Positions 8,382-16,977 of a stretch of DNA of 46,992 nucleotides are shown here, in pieces. The notes below the pieces were generated by a model. The model searched no databases. It was not told where the DNA came from and saw only the letters and a program-made list of their open reading frames with translations. The stretch spans positions 1 through 46,992 of the forward strand of contig NZ_NSBT01000038.1 in NCBI RefSeq assembly GCF_002285435.1, read 5' to 3'. Origin of the DNA: Actibacterium ureilyticum (GTDB lineage Bacteria > Pseudomonadota > Alphaproteobacteria > Rhodobacterales > Rhodobacteraceae). Numbering within the stretch: position 1 is the stretch's first letter; each line of letters opens with the position of its first letter. Both the position numbers and the translations under genes were made by a program.

Positions 8382-9679
8382 TCCAGCGGCAGGCCTGATG
8401 GCACCGCCGTCGGGACGCCCAACCGTCCGCGCGCGCCGCGCTCATCCGTCAGGCTGTGCAGAAAGGCCAGCAGATCGTCGATCTCGGCTTCGGTCAGGGC
8501 TTGCGGTGGCAACTCGTTCGCTTCGGCAATGGCCTGAAGCTCTGCCGCGTCGGACAGGATCTGAAAGTCCCCCGCGGCCTCGGTCAGGTCCGGCAGCACC
8601 GCCTGCGCCGGATCGTAGCCCATCAGCGAGGCGACCGGGTCCAGGTGGTGGCGCAGCACATCGCGCAGCGAGCCAAAGGCCCCGGCATGACCATAGGGCG
8701 CGGTCAGCGCGACATTGCGCAGCGACGGCGTGCGGAAGCGATAGGCATCCTCGGCCCGGCCGGTCACGCGCATCCGTCCAAGATCGCGGTGGTGGCTTTC
8801 GAAACGTTCGGCCTTGCCCGGGCCGATCTGCGGCATGGCGATGGCGTGGAAGTCGTGATCGGTCTGGAACCGGCCCGCGTGGCAGCTATCGCAGCCCGCC
8901 TTGCCGTAAAACAGCGCCATGCCCCGCGCCGCATCGTCGGGCAGGGGGGTGCCGTCGCGCAGGTGGCGATCGAACGGGCTGTCATCGGCGCGCCATTCGA
9001 CGGCGATGAAGGCGGCGATCGCGTTGGCGATGTCGGGAAAGGTGGCCGCGCGTGCGCCGATGATCCCGTCAAACCGCGCCCGGTATTCCGGGATCGCGTC
9101 GACCCGTGCGGTGATGATGTCCCACGCGCCGCCGGGACCCGCAAGCTGCCCGGTGCGCACCGCCCGCGACACGTCGCTTTCGCCGTAATGCCCCGCCATC
9201 TCGTCCGGGGACAGGACGGGGAACATCGCCTGCGCCGACAGGACGGAGGCGAAGCCCGCCACCATGTCATCACCCAACGGCGTGCGGATGCCGTTCGGTT
9301 TCGCCGGGTCAGCCTCAAGCCGGCCATCGTGGAACATCACGGTGAACTCGTCCGCGCCCAGATTGAACAGCGCGGGCGCGTTGCGCGGGATGCGCTGTTC
9401 GGGGCGGTTGTCGTCCAGCGCCTTGCGCTTTGTCCCGACGCCCCGCGCCCCATCGCCCAGGCCCAGCGACAGCGCATCGGCGGTGGCGGCATCCGGGTGG
9501 TGGCAGGAGGCACAAGACACCGTGCCGCTGCCACTGAGCACAGGGTCATAGAACAGCAGATGCCCCAGCGCGACCTGCGCCGGGTCCTGCGCTGCAAAGA
9601 CGGGCTCGGCCACGGGCAGCGGCCCGGCCAGCGCCGGGCTGGTCAGCAGGGACAGGATCAGGGTTGCGCGCGCGATCAT
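8378..9679 (-). CDS. Di-heme cytochrome c peroxidase / MauG-family protein
   Basis: 433 residues with a signal peptide (residues 1-18, cut after ALA). Two c-type heme sites are present: CASCH (56-60) and CDSCH (263-267). DGRLE and the block TPSLRNVALTAPYGHAGAFG are typical of the bacterial CCP/MauG family. It acts in the periplasm, either reducing peroxide or, as MauG/MbnH relatives do, oxidising residues of a partner protein. The distal axial ligand of the second heme cannot be assigned by eye; Met and Tyr in SLMGYDP are candidates and would decide CCP versus MauG. Its ATG overlaps the galM stop (ATGA, 9676-9679), so it is the last gene of xylB-xylA-galM, an unusual place for a peroxidase. 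Confidence 0.9.
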   Translation of the reverse strand: MIARATLILSLLTSPALAGPLPVAEPVFAAQDPAQVALGHLLFYDPVLSGSGTVSCASCHHPDAATADALSLGLGDGARGVGTKRKALDDNRPEQRIPRNAPALFNLGADEFTVMFHDGRLEADPAKPNGIRTPLGDDMVAGFASVLSAQAMFPVLSPDEMAGHYGESDVSRAVRTGQLAGPGGAWDIITARVDAIPEYRARFDGIIGARAATFPDIANAIAAFIAVEWRADDSPFDRHLRDGTPLPDDAARGMALFYGKAGCDSCHAGRFQTDHDFHAIAMPQIGPGKAERFESHHRDLGRMRVTGRAEDAYRFRTPSLRNVALTAPYGHAGAFGSLRDVLRHHLDPVASLMGYDPAQAVLPDLTEAAGDFQILSDAAELQAIAEANELPPQALTEAEIDDLLAFLHSLTDERGARGRLGVPTAVPSGLPLD

Positions 9680-10665
9680 GGGCCGATCTGGATGCGGGTT
9701 GTCTGACGATAGGGCTGGTCTGGTGTGCAGATGATCGACGGAAACCCGGGTTGGTTCAAGGCATCGGGGAACCCCTGCGGCTCCAGGCAAAACCCGCCAA
9801 AGGGGCGCAAGCCCTGCGCGGGGGCGCCGGGCAGTCCGCCGCCGGTGTAAAGCTGCATCCCCGGCTGGTCGGTCCAAAGCCGCAGGTGCAGGCCATTGGG
9901 CGCGGTGACCTCGGCCGCCGGGGCGCTGTCGCGGTCGGGGTCCAGCACCAGATTCACATCGGTGCCCTGCCGCATGCGGTCGGCGGTGGCGAAGCTGCGG
10001 GTTTGAGTTAAATCGTACCGCGTGCCCGCCACCGGTTCGATATGGCCCGTGGGGATCATCTGGGCATCGGTGGGGGTGTGGTCATGGGCGGCGATGCGGG
10101 CGCTGTGATCCCAGATCGCCCCGCCACCCATCAGGTTGTAATAATTGTGCTGCGCCAGATTGACCGGCGACGGCCGGTCGGGCCGCGCGGTCAGGTCGTA
10201 TGTCAGCCCATCCACCCCCAGCCGGATCAGCGCCGTGATCGCGACCGCGCCGGGATAGCCATCCTCCAGATGGTCGATCCGGCAACTGGCGCGCAAGCCA
10301 TGGCCGCCATCTGGGTCGAACTGCCAGTTCCGGTGGCCTGTGCCCGATTGCCCGCCATGCAGGTGATGGGGGGGCTCGTTCGCGTCCAGGTCATAGCGCC
10401 GCCCGTCCAGCGTGAAGCGCGCCCGGGCCGTGCGGTTGGCCACCCGGCCGGCGATGATCCCCAGATGTGGCGCGTTGGTCAGATAGCCCGTGGGATCGTC
10501 ATGGCCCAGAACCACGGGCACCCGCGCGCCGCCCAGCGGCACGCGCCAGTCGCAGGTGGCGCAGCCATAGCTGAGCAGCGTCACCGTTTCATCACCGTGC
10601 CGCAGGGTTGCCTGCATCAGCGGCGAGCCGTCCGGGGCCGTCCCGATCTTGCGCAGCCCCGTCAA
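9676..10665 (-). CDS. galM: Aldose 1-epimerase (mutarotase)
   Basis: 329 residues of the GalM fold. It interconverts alpha and beta anomers of aldoses, here most likely xylose, before isomerisation by XylA. The catalytic region includes RVANRTARARFTLDG, HHLHGGQSGTGHRNW, QHNYYNLMG and a C-terminal glutamate in GGFCLEPQGFPDA. The first in-frame start is TTG at 10665, 4 bases after the xylA stop; an ATG at residue 17 would cut the first strand, so TTG is preferred. It is followed by the overlapping di-heme peroxidase gene. The cytoplasmic location is inferred from the absence of a signal peptide. Confidence 0.9.
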   Translation of the reverse strand: MTGLRKIGTAPDGSPLMQATLRHGDETVTLLSYGCATCDWRVPLGGARVPVVLGHDDPTGYLTNAPHLGIIAGRVANRTARARFTLDGRRYDLDANEPPHHLHGGQSGTGHRNWQFDPDGGHGLRASCRIDHLEDGYPGAVAITALIRLGVDGLTYDLTARPDRPSPVNLAQHNYYNLMGGGAIWDHSARIAAHDHTPTDAQMIPTGHIEPVAGTRYDLTQTRSFATADRMRQGTDVNLVLDPDRDSAPAAEVTAPNGLHLRLWTDQPGMQLYTGGGLPGAPAQGLRPFGGFCLEPQGFPDALNQPGFPSIICTPDQPYRQTTRIQIGP

Positions 10666-10669
10666 AGGC

Positions 10670-11983
10670 TCACACGAAGCGGTTGATCAGGTTTTCAAGG
10701 TATTCCTGCTTGCCCGACACCGGTTCGGGGCGCAGGTCCTTGGCCGCGACGCGTTCGGTGATCTGGTCCAGATCGCTGTCCCCGGCCAGCAGCGCCTGTG
10801 CTTCGGGGCTGTCCCACCCGGCATAGCGGTCGGCGACGAATTGCGGCAGCGTGCCATCCTCGATCATCGCGGCGGCGGCCTTCAGCCCGCGGGCGCAGAT
10901 ATCCATCCCGCCGATATGGGCGATCAGCAGATCCTCGGGGTCCAGCGACTGGCGCCGCAGCTTGGCGTCGAAATTGGTGCCGCCCGTGGTGAACCCGCCG
11001 CCCTGAAGGATGTGGTAATAGGCCAGCGCGGCCTCGGGCGTGTTGTTGGGGAACTGGTCGGTGTCCCAGCCCGACTGGTAATCGTTCCGGTTCATGTCGA
11101 CCGACCCGAAGATGCCAAGCGCATTGGCCAGTGCGATCTCATGCTCGAAACTGTGCCCGGCCAGAATGGCATGGCCCTGTTCGATATTGACCTTGACCTC
11201 TGTTTCCAGCCCATGACGGCGCAGGAACCCATAGACCGTCGCGACATCGTAATCATACTGATGCTTGGTCGGCTCTTGCGGTTTGGGCTCGATCAGGATC
11301 GCCCCTTCGAAGCCGATCTTGTGCTTGTAATCGACCACCATGTTCAGCATCCGGCCCAGCTGCGCATCCTCGCGCGCCAGATCGGTGTTCAGCAAGGTCT
11401 CGTACCCCTCGCGCCCGCCCCACAGGACATAGTTCGCACCGCCCAGCCGGTGGGTCGCATCCATGCAGGTTTTGACCGTCGCAGCGGCAAAGGCAAAGAC
11501 ATCCGGATCGGGGTTTGTCGCGGCCCCGGCCATATAACGGCGGTGCGAGAACAGGTTCGCCGTCCCCCACAGCAGCTTGACGCCGGTTTCTTCCATCTTG
11601 CCAGCGAAGTAATCGGTGATCTCTTCCAGATTGCGGGTGTTTTCGGCAAAGCTTTCGCCTTCGGGCCGGACATCGGCGTCGTGAAAGCAGAAAAACGGGA
11701 CATTCAGCGCGCTGAACATCTCGAACGCGACATCGGCCTTCAGCTTGGCCTGCGCCATCGTGTCGGCGGGAAACCAGGGCCGGTCGAAGGTCTGGCCGCC
11801 GAACGGATCGCCGCCCGGCCAGACGAAATTGTGCCAATAGCAGACGGCGAAGCGCAGGTGATCCTCCATCCGCATGCCCATGACGATTTCGTCGGGGTTA
11901 TAGTGGCGGCAGGCCAGCGGGTTGGTGCTGTCCGCGCCCTCGAACGGGATGCGGGTGATGTCCTTGAAGAATCCGGTGCTCAT
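10670..11983 (-). CDS. xylA: Xylose isomerase
   Basis: A 437-residue class II xylose isomerase converting D-xylose to D-xylulose. [23 protein letters not shown] (catalytic His and partner Asp), [17 protein letters not shown] and [18 protein letters not shown] (metal-binding Glu) are all present, with [17 protein letters not shown] carrying further metal ligands. Length and motifs match the family in full. Its ATG overlaps the xylB stop by four bases (11980-11983), and galM follows after 4 bases, so xylB-xylA-galM form one transcript. A divalent metal cofactor is expected from the family. Confidence 0.98.
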   Translation of the reverse strand: MSTGFFKDITRIPFEGADSTNPLACRHYNPDEIVMGMRMEDHLRFAVCYWHNFVWPGGDPFGGQTFDRPWFPADTMAQAKLKADVAFEMFSALNVPFFCFHDADVRPEGESFAENTRNLEEITDYFAGKMEETGVKLLWGTANLFSHRRYMAGAATNPDPDVFAFAAATVKTCMDATHRLGGANYVLWGGREGYETLLNTDLAREDAQLGRMLNMVVDYKHKIGFEGAILIEPKPQEPTKHQYDYDVATVYGFLRRHGLETEVKVNIEQGHAILAGHSFEHEIALANALGIFGSVDMNRNDYQSGWDTDQFPNNTPEAALAYYHILQGGGFTTGGTNFDAKLRRQSLDPEDLLIAHIGGMDICARGLKAAAAMIEDGTLPQFVADRYAGWDSPEAQALLAGDSDLDQITERVAAKDLRPEPVSGKQEYLENLINRFV

Positions 11984-13431
11984 AGCAGGCCTTTCATGGC
12001 GGGATAGGCGTTTTTGTAGCGGCGATAGGCGTCGTCATAGGCGCCGGTCAGGGTGCGGTCGGGTTCGATGTTGCGGGCGATGGGCGGGGGCGACATGATC
12101 TGCGCCGGGTCGTCGCCGGTGACGCCCGCCATGGCCAGCCGCGCCGCGCCCAGGGCCGCGCCGAAATCGCCCGCCTGCGGCAGGTCCAGCGGCAGGTCCA
12201 GCACCGTGGCCAGCGTGCGCACCCAGAATTCCGATTGCGCCCCGCCGCCGATGGCCAGCGGCTGGTGCAGCGCCGCACCGGTGGATTTCAGCGCCTGCAG
12301 GTTGTCGCGCAGGGCGAATGCCACGCCCTCCATCACCGCGCGGGTCATGTCGGCGGCATCGTGGCCGATATCCAGGTTCAGGAACGCGCCCCGAATGCGG
12401 CTGTCATTATGCGGTGTGCGCTCGCCAGATAGATAGGGCAGGAAGGTCAGGTCCGACGGCCCGGTGATCCGGTCGCCGGTCAGCGCCGAAAGTGCCGCGG
12501 GCTTCTGCCCGGTGATCCGCGCCAGCCAGTTCAGGCAGTCGGTCGCGGCCAGGATCACGCCCATCTGATACCAGGTGTCGGGCACCGCATGGCAGAATGT
12601 GTGTACGGCAGTTTCCGGCGCGGGGTGGAACCCGTCGCGCGCGGCCAGCAAAACGCCCGACGTGCCGAGCGAGACAAAACCCTGCCCCTCGCGCATGGCG
12701 CCCACGCCACAGGCCGCGACCGCGTTGTCGCCGCCCCCGCCCACGACCGCAACCGGGTGCGGGATGCCCCAGGCCTGCCGCAGCTCGTCGCGCAACTGTC
12801 CGGCGACGGCGCTGCCCTCGATCACGCGGGGCATCTGATCGCGCCGCATGTGGCCTGCCTCCAGCAGGGTGTCGGACCAGTCCCGCGCGCCCACATCCAG
12901 CCAGCTTGTCCCGGCGGCGTCCGACATTTCGGCCACACGCTCGCCGGTCAGCCACAGGCGCAGGTAGTCCTTGGGCAACAGCACGCAATCGACCTGTGCA
13001 AACAGCTCGGGTTCGTGGGTTTCCATCCACAGCAGCTTCGGCGCGGTGAACCCCGGAAAGACGATATTGCCCGACAGCGCGCGGACCTGGGGTTGCGCGT
13101 CCAGCGCGCCGGCCTCATCCGCGCAGCGGGTGTCGTTCCACAGGATCGCCGGGCGCAGGGGGGTGTCGTCCTTGCCCAGGCAAACCGCGCCGTGCATCTG
13201 TCCCGACAGCCCGATGCCGCGCAGGGCGGCAAGCTGTTGCGGGTGTGCCTGCGCCAGGGCGTCGATGGCGGTGCGACAGGCGTCGACCCAATCGCTGGGG
13301 GCCTGTTCGCTCCATCCCGGGTGGGGGTGGGCGATGGGATAGGTGGCCTCGGTCGATGCGATGGCGATGCCGTCTGCATACACCAGCGTTGCGCGCAACC
13401 CCGACGTGCCCAGATCAAGACCCAGATACAT
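11980..13431 (-). CDS. xylB: Xylulokinase
   Basis: A 483-residue FGGY-family kinase phosphorylating D-xylulose to xylulose 5-phosphate. [16 protein letters not shown] is the N-terminal phosphate-binding motif, [10 protein letters not shown] carries the conserved sugar contact, NDTRCADEA and FTAPKLLWM follow, and [14 protein letters not shown] is the C-terminal nucleotide site. The ATG at 13431 is chosen over an in-frame start at 13461 because GGAGGAATC lies directly before it and the first residues then match the family. It is the first gene of the leftward xylB-xylA-galM-peroxidase operon, with the shared xyl operator-like motif 27 bases upstream. Confidence 0.96.
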   Translation of the reverse strand: MYLGLDLGTSGLRATLVYADGIAIASTEATYPIAHPHPGWSEQAPSDWVDACRTAIDALAQAHPQQLAALRGIGLSGQMHGAVCLGKDDTPLRPAILWNDTRCADEAGALDAQPQVRALSGNIVFPGFTAPKLLWMETHEPELFAQVDCVLLPKDYLRLWLTGERVAEMSDAAGTSWLDVGARDWSDTLLEAGHMRRDQMPRVIEGSAVAGQLRDELRQAWGIPHPVAVVGGGGDNAVAACGVGAMREGQGFVSLGTSGVLLAARDGFHPAPETAVHTFCHAVPDTWYQMGVILAATDCLNWLARITGQKPAALSALTGDRITGPSDLTFLPYLSGERTPHNDSRIRGAFLNLDIGHDAADMTRAVMEGVAFALRDNLQALKSTGAALHQPLAIGGGAQSEFWVRTLATVLDLPLDLPQAGDFGAALGAARLAMAGVTGDDPAQIMSPPPIARNIEPDRTLTGAYDDAYRRYKNAYPAMKGLL

Positions 13432-13457
13432 GATTCCTCCCTGATGTGGCGAGCATC

Positions 13458-13486
13458 TCACTTATAAATTCGATAGTCAAAATAAA
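13458..13486 (-). promoter_or_regulatory. Candidate XylR operator upstream of xylB
   Basis: This is the second copy of the 29-bp element (21 of 29 identical to 5476-5504, same orientation), starting 27 bases upstream of the xylB start. Shared blocks are TTTA, TT, GACT, C, AATT, T and AGTGA. A TTGACT-like element lies within it, so promoter and operator probably overlap, consistent with repression. Confidence 0.6.
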
Positions 13487-13666
13487 AAACCGGAAGCTGC
13501 CGGGATTTGCTGTGTCATATGGGCCCGTCCGCACGAAATCGGATGGTTTAAGTCGAAATTTGAAATTTAAAGCCTCGGCCCTGCCAAGCGCGGCCGTGGC
13601 GGGCCGGTTGACGGGGGCGGTGGCCCCGGCAATATGCGCCTGCCACAGCGACGGAGCCCGCCCCGC

Positions 13667-14404
13667 ATGAAGCCCTTTCTGATCCTGCAATTGCGCCCCG
13701 AGACCGAGGCCTCGGATGACGAATATCAGGCGTTTCTGGACAAGGGCGGGTTGGCGGCGGCCGACACCCACCGCATCCGTCTGGACCAGCAAACGGTACC
13801 GGACGATCTGGACCTGACCGCCTATTCCGGGGTGATCGTCGGCGGCGGGCCGGGTTGTGTCAGCGACGCGCCCCAGGACAAGACCGAGGCCGAGGCGCGG
13901 ATTGAGGCCGCGATACTGGCGATGATGCCGCAGATCACCGCGCAGGATATTCCGTTCATGGGCTGCTGCTATGGCATCGGTATCCTGGCCCATCACCTGG
14001 GCGCGCCGGTGTCGAAAGAGATGTATGGCGAGCCGGTCGGGCCGGTCGCCTGTACCCTGACCGATGCCGGTCAAGCCGACCCGGTTCTGGACGGTCTGCC
14101 GGACGGGTTCAGCGCCTTTGTCGGCCATAAAGAGGCGGTGCAGACCCTGCCCGATGGCTGCGCGCATCTGATCGCGTCCGGCCCGTGCCCGTTCCAGATG
14201 ATCCGCTTCGGTCAGAATGTCTATGCCACCCAATTCCACCCCGAGGCCGACAGCGAAGGCTTTGCGCTGCGCATCCGCATCTATCGCAACAAGGGGTATT
14301 TCCCGCCCGCGGATGCCGATCGGCTAATCGAGACCTGCCGCGCCGCCGATGTGCGGATGCCCGAGCGCATTCTGCGGAATTTCGTCGCGCGCTATGGCGC
14401 GTGA
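13667..14404 (+). CDS. Class I glutamine amidotransferase-like protein
   Basis: 245 residues resembling the GMP synthase glutaminase half and the stand-alone GATase1 group. GVIVGGGPGC begins the fold. FMGCCYGIGIL supplies the GxCxG nucleophile elbow (C101), and ATQFHPEADSEGF supplies H191 and E193, so the catalytic triad is intact. The ATG at 13667 has GGAG about 10 bases upstream; an in-frame start at 13634 lacks support. The stop directly abuts the stop of the convergent histidine kinase gene with no gap. The acceptor or partner is unknown: some relatives act on gamma-glutamyl compounds. There is no neighbour that reveals a pathway. Confidence 0.85.
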   Translation: MKPFLILQLRPETEASDDEYQAFLDKGGLAAADTHRIRLDQQTVPDDLDLTAYSGVIVGGGPGCVSDAPQDKTEAEARIEAAILAMMPQITAQDIPFMGCCYGIGILAHHLGAPVSKEMYGEPVGPVACTLTDAGQADPVLDGLPDGFSAFVGHKEAVQTLPDGCAHLIASGPCPFQMIRFGQNVYATQFHPEADSEGFALRIRIYRNKGYFPPADADRLIETCRAADVRMPERILRNFVARYGA

Positions 14405-15964
14405 TCAGCCAAAGGTCAGCACGAAACGGGCACCCTTGTCCGACGGTTCCAGCAGCAGGGTGCCGCCATTCTGTTCCAGGATCGCGGTGACGATCGACAG
14501 GCCGACGCCGGTGCCGCCGCTGTCGCGCCGCGTCGTGAAAAAGGGCGTCAGCACCTTGTCGCGGTTGCCCGCGCTGATCCCGCTGCCGTCGTCCTGAACG
14601 CTGAGCGTCCCGGCGGTCGCGTCGAAATTCAGCACCACCGACCGCGCCGAATGCTGCGCAGCATTCTGCAGCAATTGCGACAGCGCGGCCTGGGCCTGTG
14701 TGGCGGGCAGCGGCAGGGCGGCATCCCCGTCGCCCGCAACGGTCAGGGTCAGGCTGGGGTATTCTGAACGCAAGGATTCCCCTATCTTGTTCAAGGGGAT
14801 GGTATCGCCGGTTGTGTCTTTCGTCTTGGCGCGGGCCAGGTCACGCAGGCGTTCCAGCAGGGTGTTCATCCGCTGTGCCTCGGACAGGATATTGGCCTGA
14901 AGCTTGTCGCGCCGCTCGGGCGAGACGGGCTCGTCGCTGCAATGCAGCAATTCCGCTGCGCCCATGATCGCGGTGACGGGCGATTTCATCTCATGCGTGA
15001 CATGGGCGGTATAGGTTTCGATCGCCGCGCCGCGTTCGCTGAGCGTGCTGGCCATCGACAGGACGCTTTGCCCCAGATCGGCCAGTTCTTTCATCCCGTA
15101 ATGATCCAGCGGTTCGGGCGCGGGCTTGCTGCCATTGGCCACGGCCCGGCTTTGCGCCATCAGCCCGCGGATCGGGCCGTAAAGCAGCCGCCAGAACAGC
15201 AGCCCCACCACCGACGCGCCGATCAGCATCACCAGCCCGATCACCGTCAGGCTGCCACGTTCCTGATACAGGTATTTGCGCAGATCCAGCGGGGTGCGCG
15301 ACAGATAGACCGCCCCGATGACCCGGTTTTCGACAATCGCCGGGACCGCGACAAAAACGCGATAGGCCTCATCGCGGCTGATCGAGGCCAGCGGGTGCCG
15401 CTCGCCGCCGTCCGACCGGCGGCGCAGGGCGGATGTCGCGGTGCCCTGCAAGGCGGCGCTGACCTCGTCGATATGGGCATAGGACAGGTTCTCGTCCCCG
15501 CTGCTGGCAATGGCCTGGCCGCGATGATCCAGGACGATATACCCCGCCAGCGTCGATTTCTGCGCCTGCTTGACAAGCCGCGCCATATCCGGGGCGATCT
15601 GGGCGTGCGGCGCTGAAAGCGGCGCGTCCCCGGCAATGCCGTCGGGGCGGGGTGGCCAGACATCGTCGCGAAAGACGCTGAGCTGCGGGTCAAGCGGGTG
15701 ATAGGTTTCCGCGCGCCGTGTCAGGGCGTCGCCGGTCAGCGCGTTGCCGATATCGGCCCCCTGCGCGGCGGTCTGAAAAGCAAAGGCATAGACCTCGGCC
15801 ATCACGGCGCCCTGGGTCAGCAGGCTGTGTTCGGTTTCGCGCACGAACTGGTTGCTGGTCAGCCGCGCGGTCAGCGCGCCGATGATCGGCATGGTCACCA
15901 GAAACACGCAGACCACCGCCACCACAAGGGCCAGCGATGGCCGCCATTTCTGCCGGACGCTCAC
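14405..15964 (-). CDS. Membrane sensor histidine kinase (CreC-like)
   Basis: 519 residues from a GTG start whose GTGA overlaps the stop of the response regulator gene (15961-15964); another GTG lies three codons upstream. A hydrophobic helix (about 10-33) and a second (about 242-265) flank a periplasmic sensor of about 200 residues with a PAS/Cache-like section (GYIVLDHRGQAIASSGDE). HAMP follows, then the H-box THEMKSPVTAI with H324, and ATPase motifs QLLQNAAQHSA (N), DDGSGI (G1) and GGTGVGLSIV (G2). It phosphorylates the adjacent OmpR-type regulator. The H-box style resembles CreC, but the signal is unknown and no target gene is evident. Confidence 0.88.
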   Translation of the reverse strand: MSVRQKWRPSLALVVAVVCVFLVTMPIIGALTARLTSNQFVRETEHSLLTQGAVMAEVYAFAFQTAAQGADIGNALTGDALTRRAETYHPLDPQLSVFRDDVWPPRPDGIAGDAPLSAPHAQIAPDMARLVKQAQKSTLAGYIVLDHRGQAIASSGDENLSYAHIDEVSAALQGTATSALRRRSDGGERHPLASISRDEAYRVFVAVPAIVENRVIGAVYLSRTPLDLRKYLYQERGSLTVIGLVMLIGASVVGLLFWRLLYGPIRGLMAQSRAVANGSKPAPEPLDHYGMKELADLGQSVLSMASTLSERGAAIETYTAHVTHEMKSPVTAIMGAAELLHCSDEPVSPERRDKLQANILSEAQRMNTLLERLRDLARAKTKDTTGDTIPLNKIGESLRSEYPSLTLTVAGDGDAALPLPATQAQAALSQLLQNAAQHSARSVVLNFDATAGTLSVQDDGSGISAGNRDKVLTPFFTTRRDSGGTGVGLSIVTAILEQNGGTLLLEPSDKGARFVLTFG

Positions 15965-16647
15965 GCCTGGCACGTGCCCAGCTTGACCCCGACACCGCGC
16001 ACCGTCTGGATGACATCGTCACAGCCCAACGCCAGCGCCTTTTGCCGGATATTGCGGATATGGCTGTCGACGGTACGGTCCGAAAGATAGGTGTTGTGCC
16101 CATAGACCAGGTCGATCAGCTGGTTGCGCGACAGCACGCGTTCGGGTGCGGACATCAGCGCCTTGAGCAGCGAAAACTCGATCGCGGTCAACTGCATCCG
16201 TTCATCGCCGATGGCGCATTCATGGCTTTCGGGCGCCATCGACAGCGCGCCGTGGTTCAGCTTGTGATCGGCACCGTTGCGGCCCTGTGCCCGCGCCAGG
16301 ATCGCGCGGATGCGCAGCACCAGCTCGCGCGGGCTGAAGGGTTTCGAGACATAGTCATCGGCCCCCAGCTCGAACCCCAGAACGCGGTCGATCTCGTCAT
16401 CGCGGGCGGTCAGGAACAGGATCGGCATCTGATGGCTGCGGCGCAGCACCTTGCAGGTTTCGAACCCGTCCAGCTCCGGCATGCCGATATCCAGCACCAC
16501 GATGTCGGGCGTCCGCGCCGCGACCTCGCGCAGGGCAAGCTGGCCATTGCTGGCCTCGCGCACCATCATGCCGACATCCTCCAGCGCGAAGCGGATCACG
16601 TCACGGATATGGGCGTCGTCATCGACGATCAGGATTTCTGCGGACAT
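15961..16647 (-). CDS. OmpR-family response regulator
   Basis: 228 residues. The receiver domain (1-120) has the acidic pair in LIVDDDA, phospho-acceptor D53 in IVVLDIGMP, T in LFLTARDD and K in VSKPF. A winged-helix DNA-binding domain (about 135-225) has LTAIEFSLLKALMSAPERVLS (here cut from a longer match) and VRGVGVKL. It pairs with the overlapping histidine kinase. A likely ribosome site AAAGGA precedes the ATG. Target genes are unknown; it could be CreB-like, as its partner is CreC-like. Confidence 0.92.
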   Translation of the reverse strand: MSAEILIVDDDAHIRDVIRFALEDVGMMVREASNGQLALREVAARTPDIVVLDIGMPELDGFETCKVLRRSHQMPILFLTARDDEIDRVLGFELGADDYVSKPFSPRELVLRIRAILARAQGRNGADHKLNHGALSMAPESHECAIGDERMQLTAIEFSLLKALMSAPERVLSRNQLIDLVYGHNTYLSDRTVDSHIRNIRQKALALGCDDVIQTVRGVGVKLGTCQA

Positions 16648-16945
16648 TGGCCGGTCCTTTCTGCACGGTTGCCTGCCAAAGATCTGGACCGAAGTCTAGC
16701 GATCCCGCCTGCCTTGTCACGGGGCAAGGGCATGGCAAGCGAGATCGCCGGTTCGGCGGGGGCGCAAACCGGCAGGGTCGGTCCGACCCAGTCGATCCGG
16801 TCCGACAGCCACCAGCCGTCCGTTTTCAGCCTGTATGGAACGCTCATCTTTTCTTCTGCCTCTTTGTTGCTTGCCCACTGGTCTGACAGCGCAAGGTGCA
16901 GAAAGGTGCAGCCAATTTCGCAGATTTGGATGAGATGCTGCAAAC
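16648..16945. other. Gene-free stretch between lpdA and the response regulator
   Basis: About 300 bases downstream of lpdA and upstream of the response regulator gene, both leftward. It presumably contains the promoter of the two-component operon. A minus-strand frame from 16847 to 16629 would give 72 residues but overlaps the regulator start, lacks a clear ribosome site and shows no recognisable motif. I see nothing else in it. Confidence 0.5.
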
Positions 16946-16972
16946 TGCCGCCCCGCGTGTGGCGGGGCGGCA
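16946..16972 (-). terminator. Hairpin terminator after lpdA
   Basis: An 11-bp perfect stem (TGCCGCCCCGC with GCGGGGCGGCA) around a 5-base loop begins 5 bases beyond the lpdA stop. No long T-run follows on the minus strand, only GTTTGC, so termination may be partly Rho-assisted or the hairpin may protect the 3' end. Confidence 0.75.
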
Positions 16973-16977
16973 TCGTG

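Noticed and set aside
16629-16847. A 72-codon minus-strand frame starting MSVPYRLKTDGWW upstream of the response regulator
   Set aside because: No good ribosome site, overlaps the regulator start, no family resemblance. Kept out, though conservation could reverse this.
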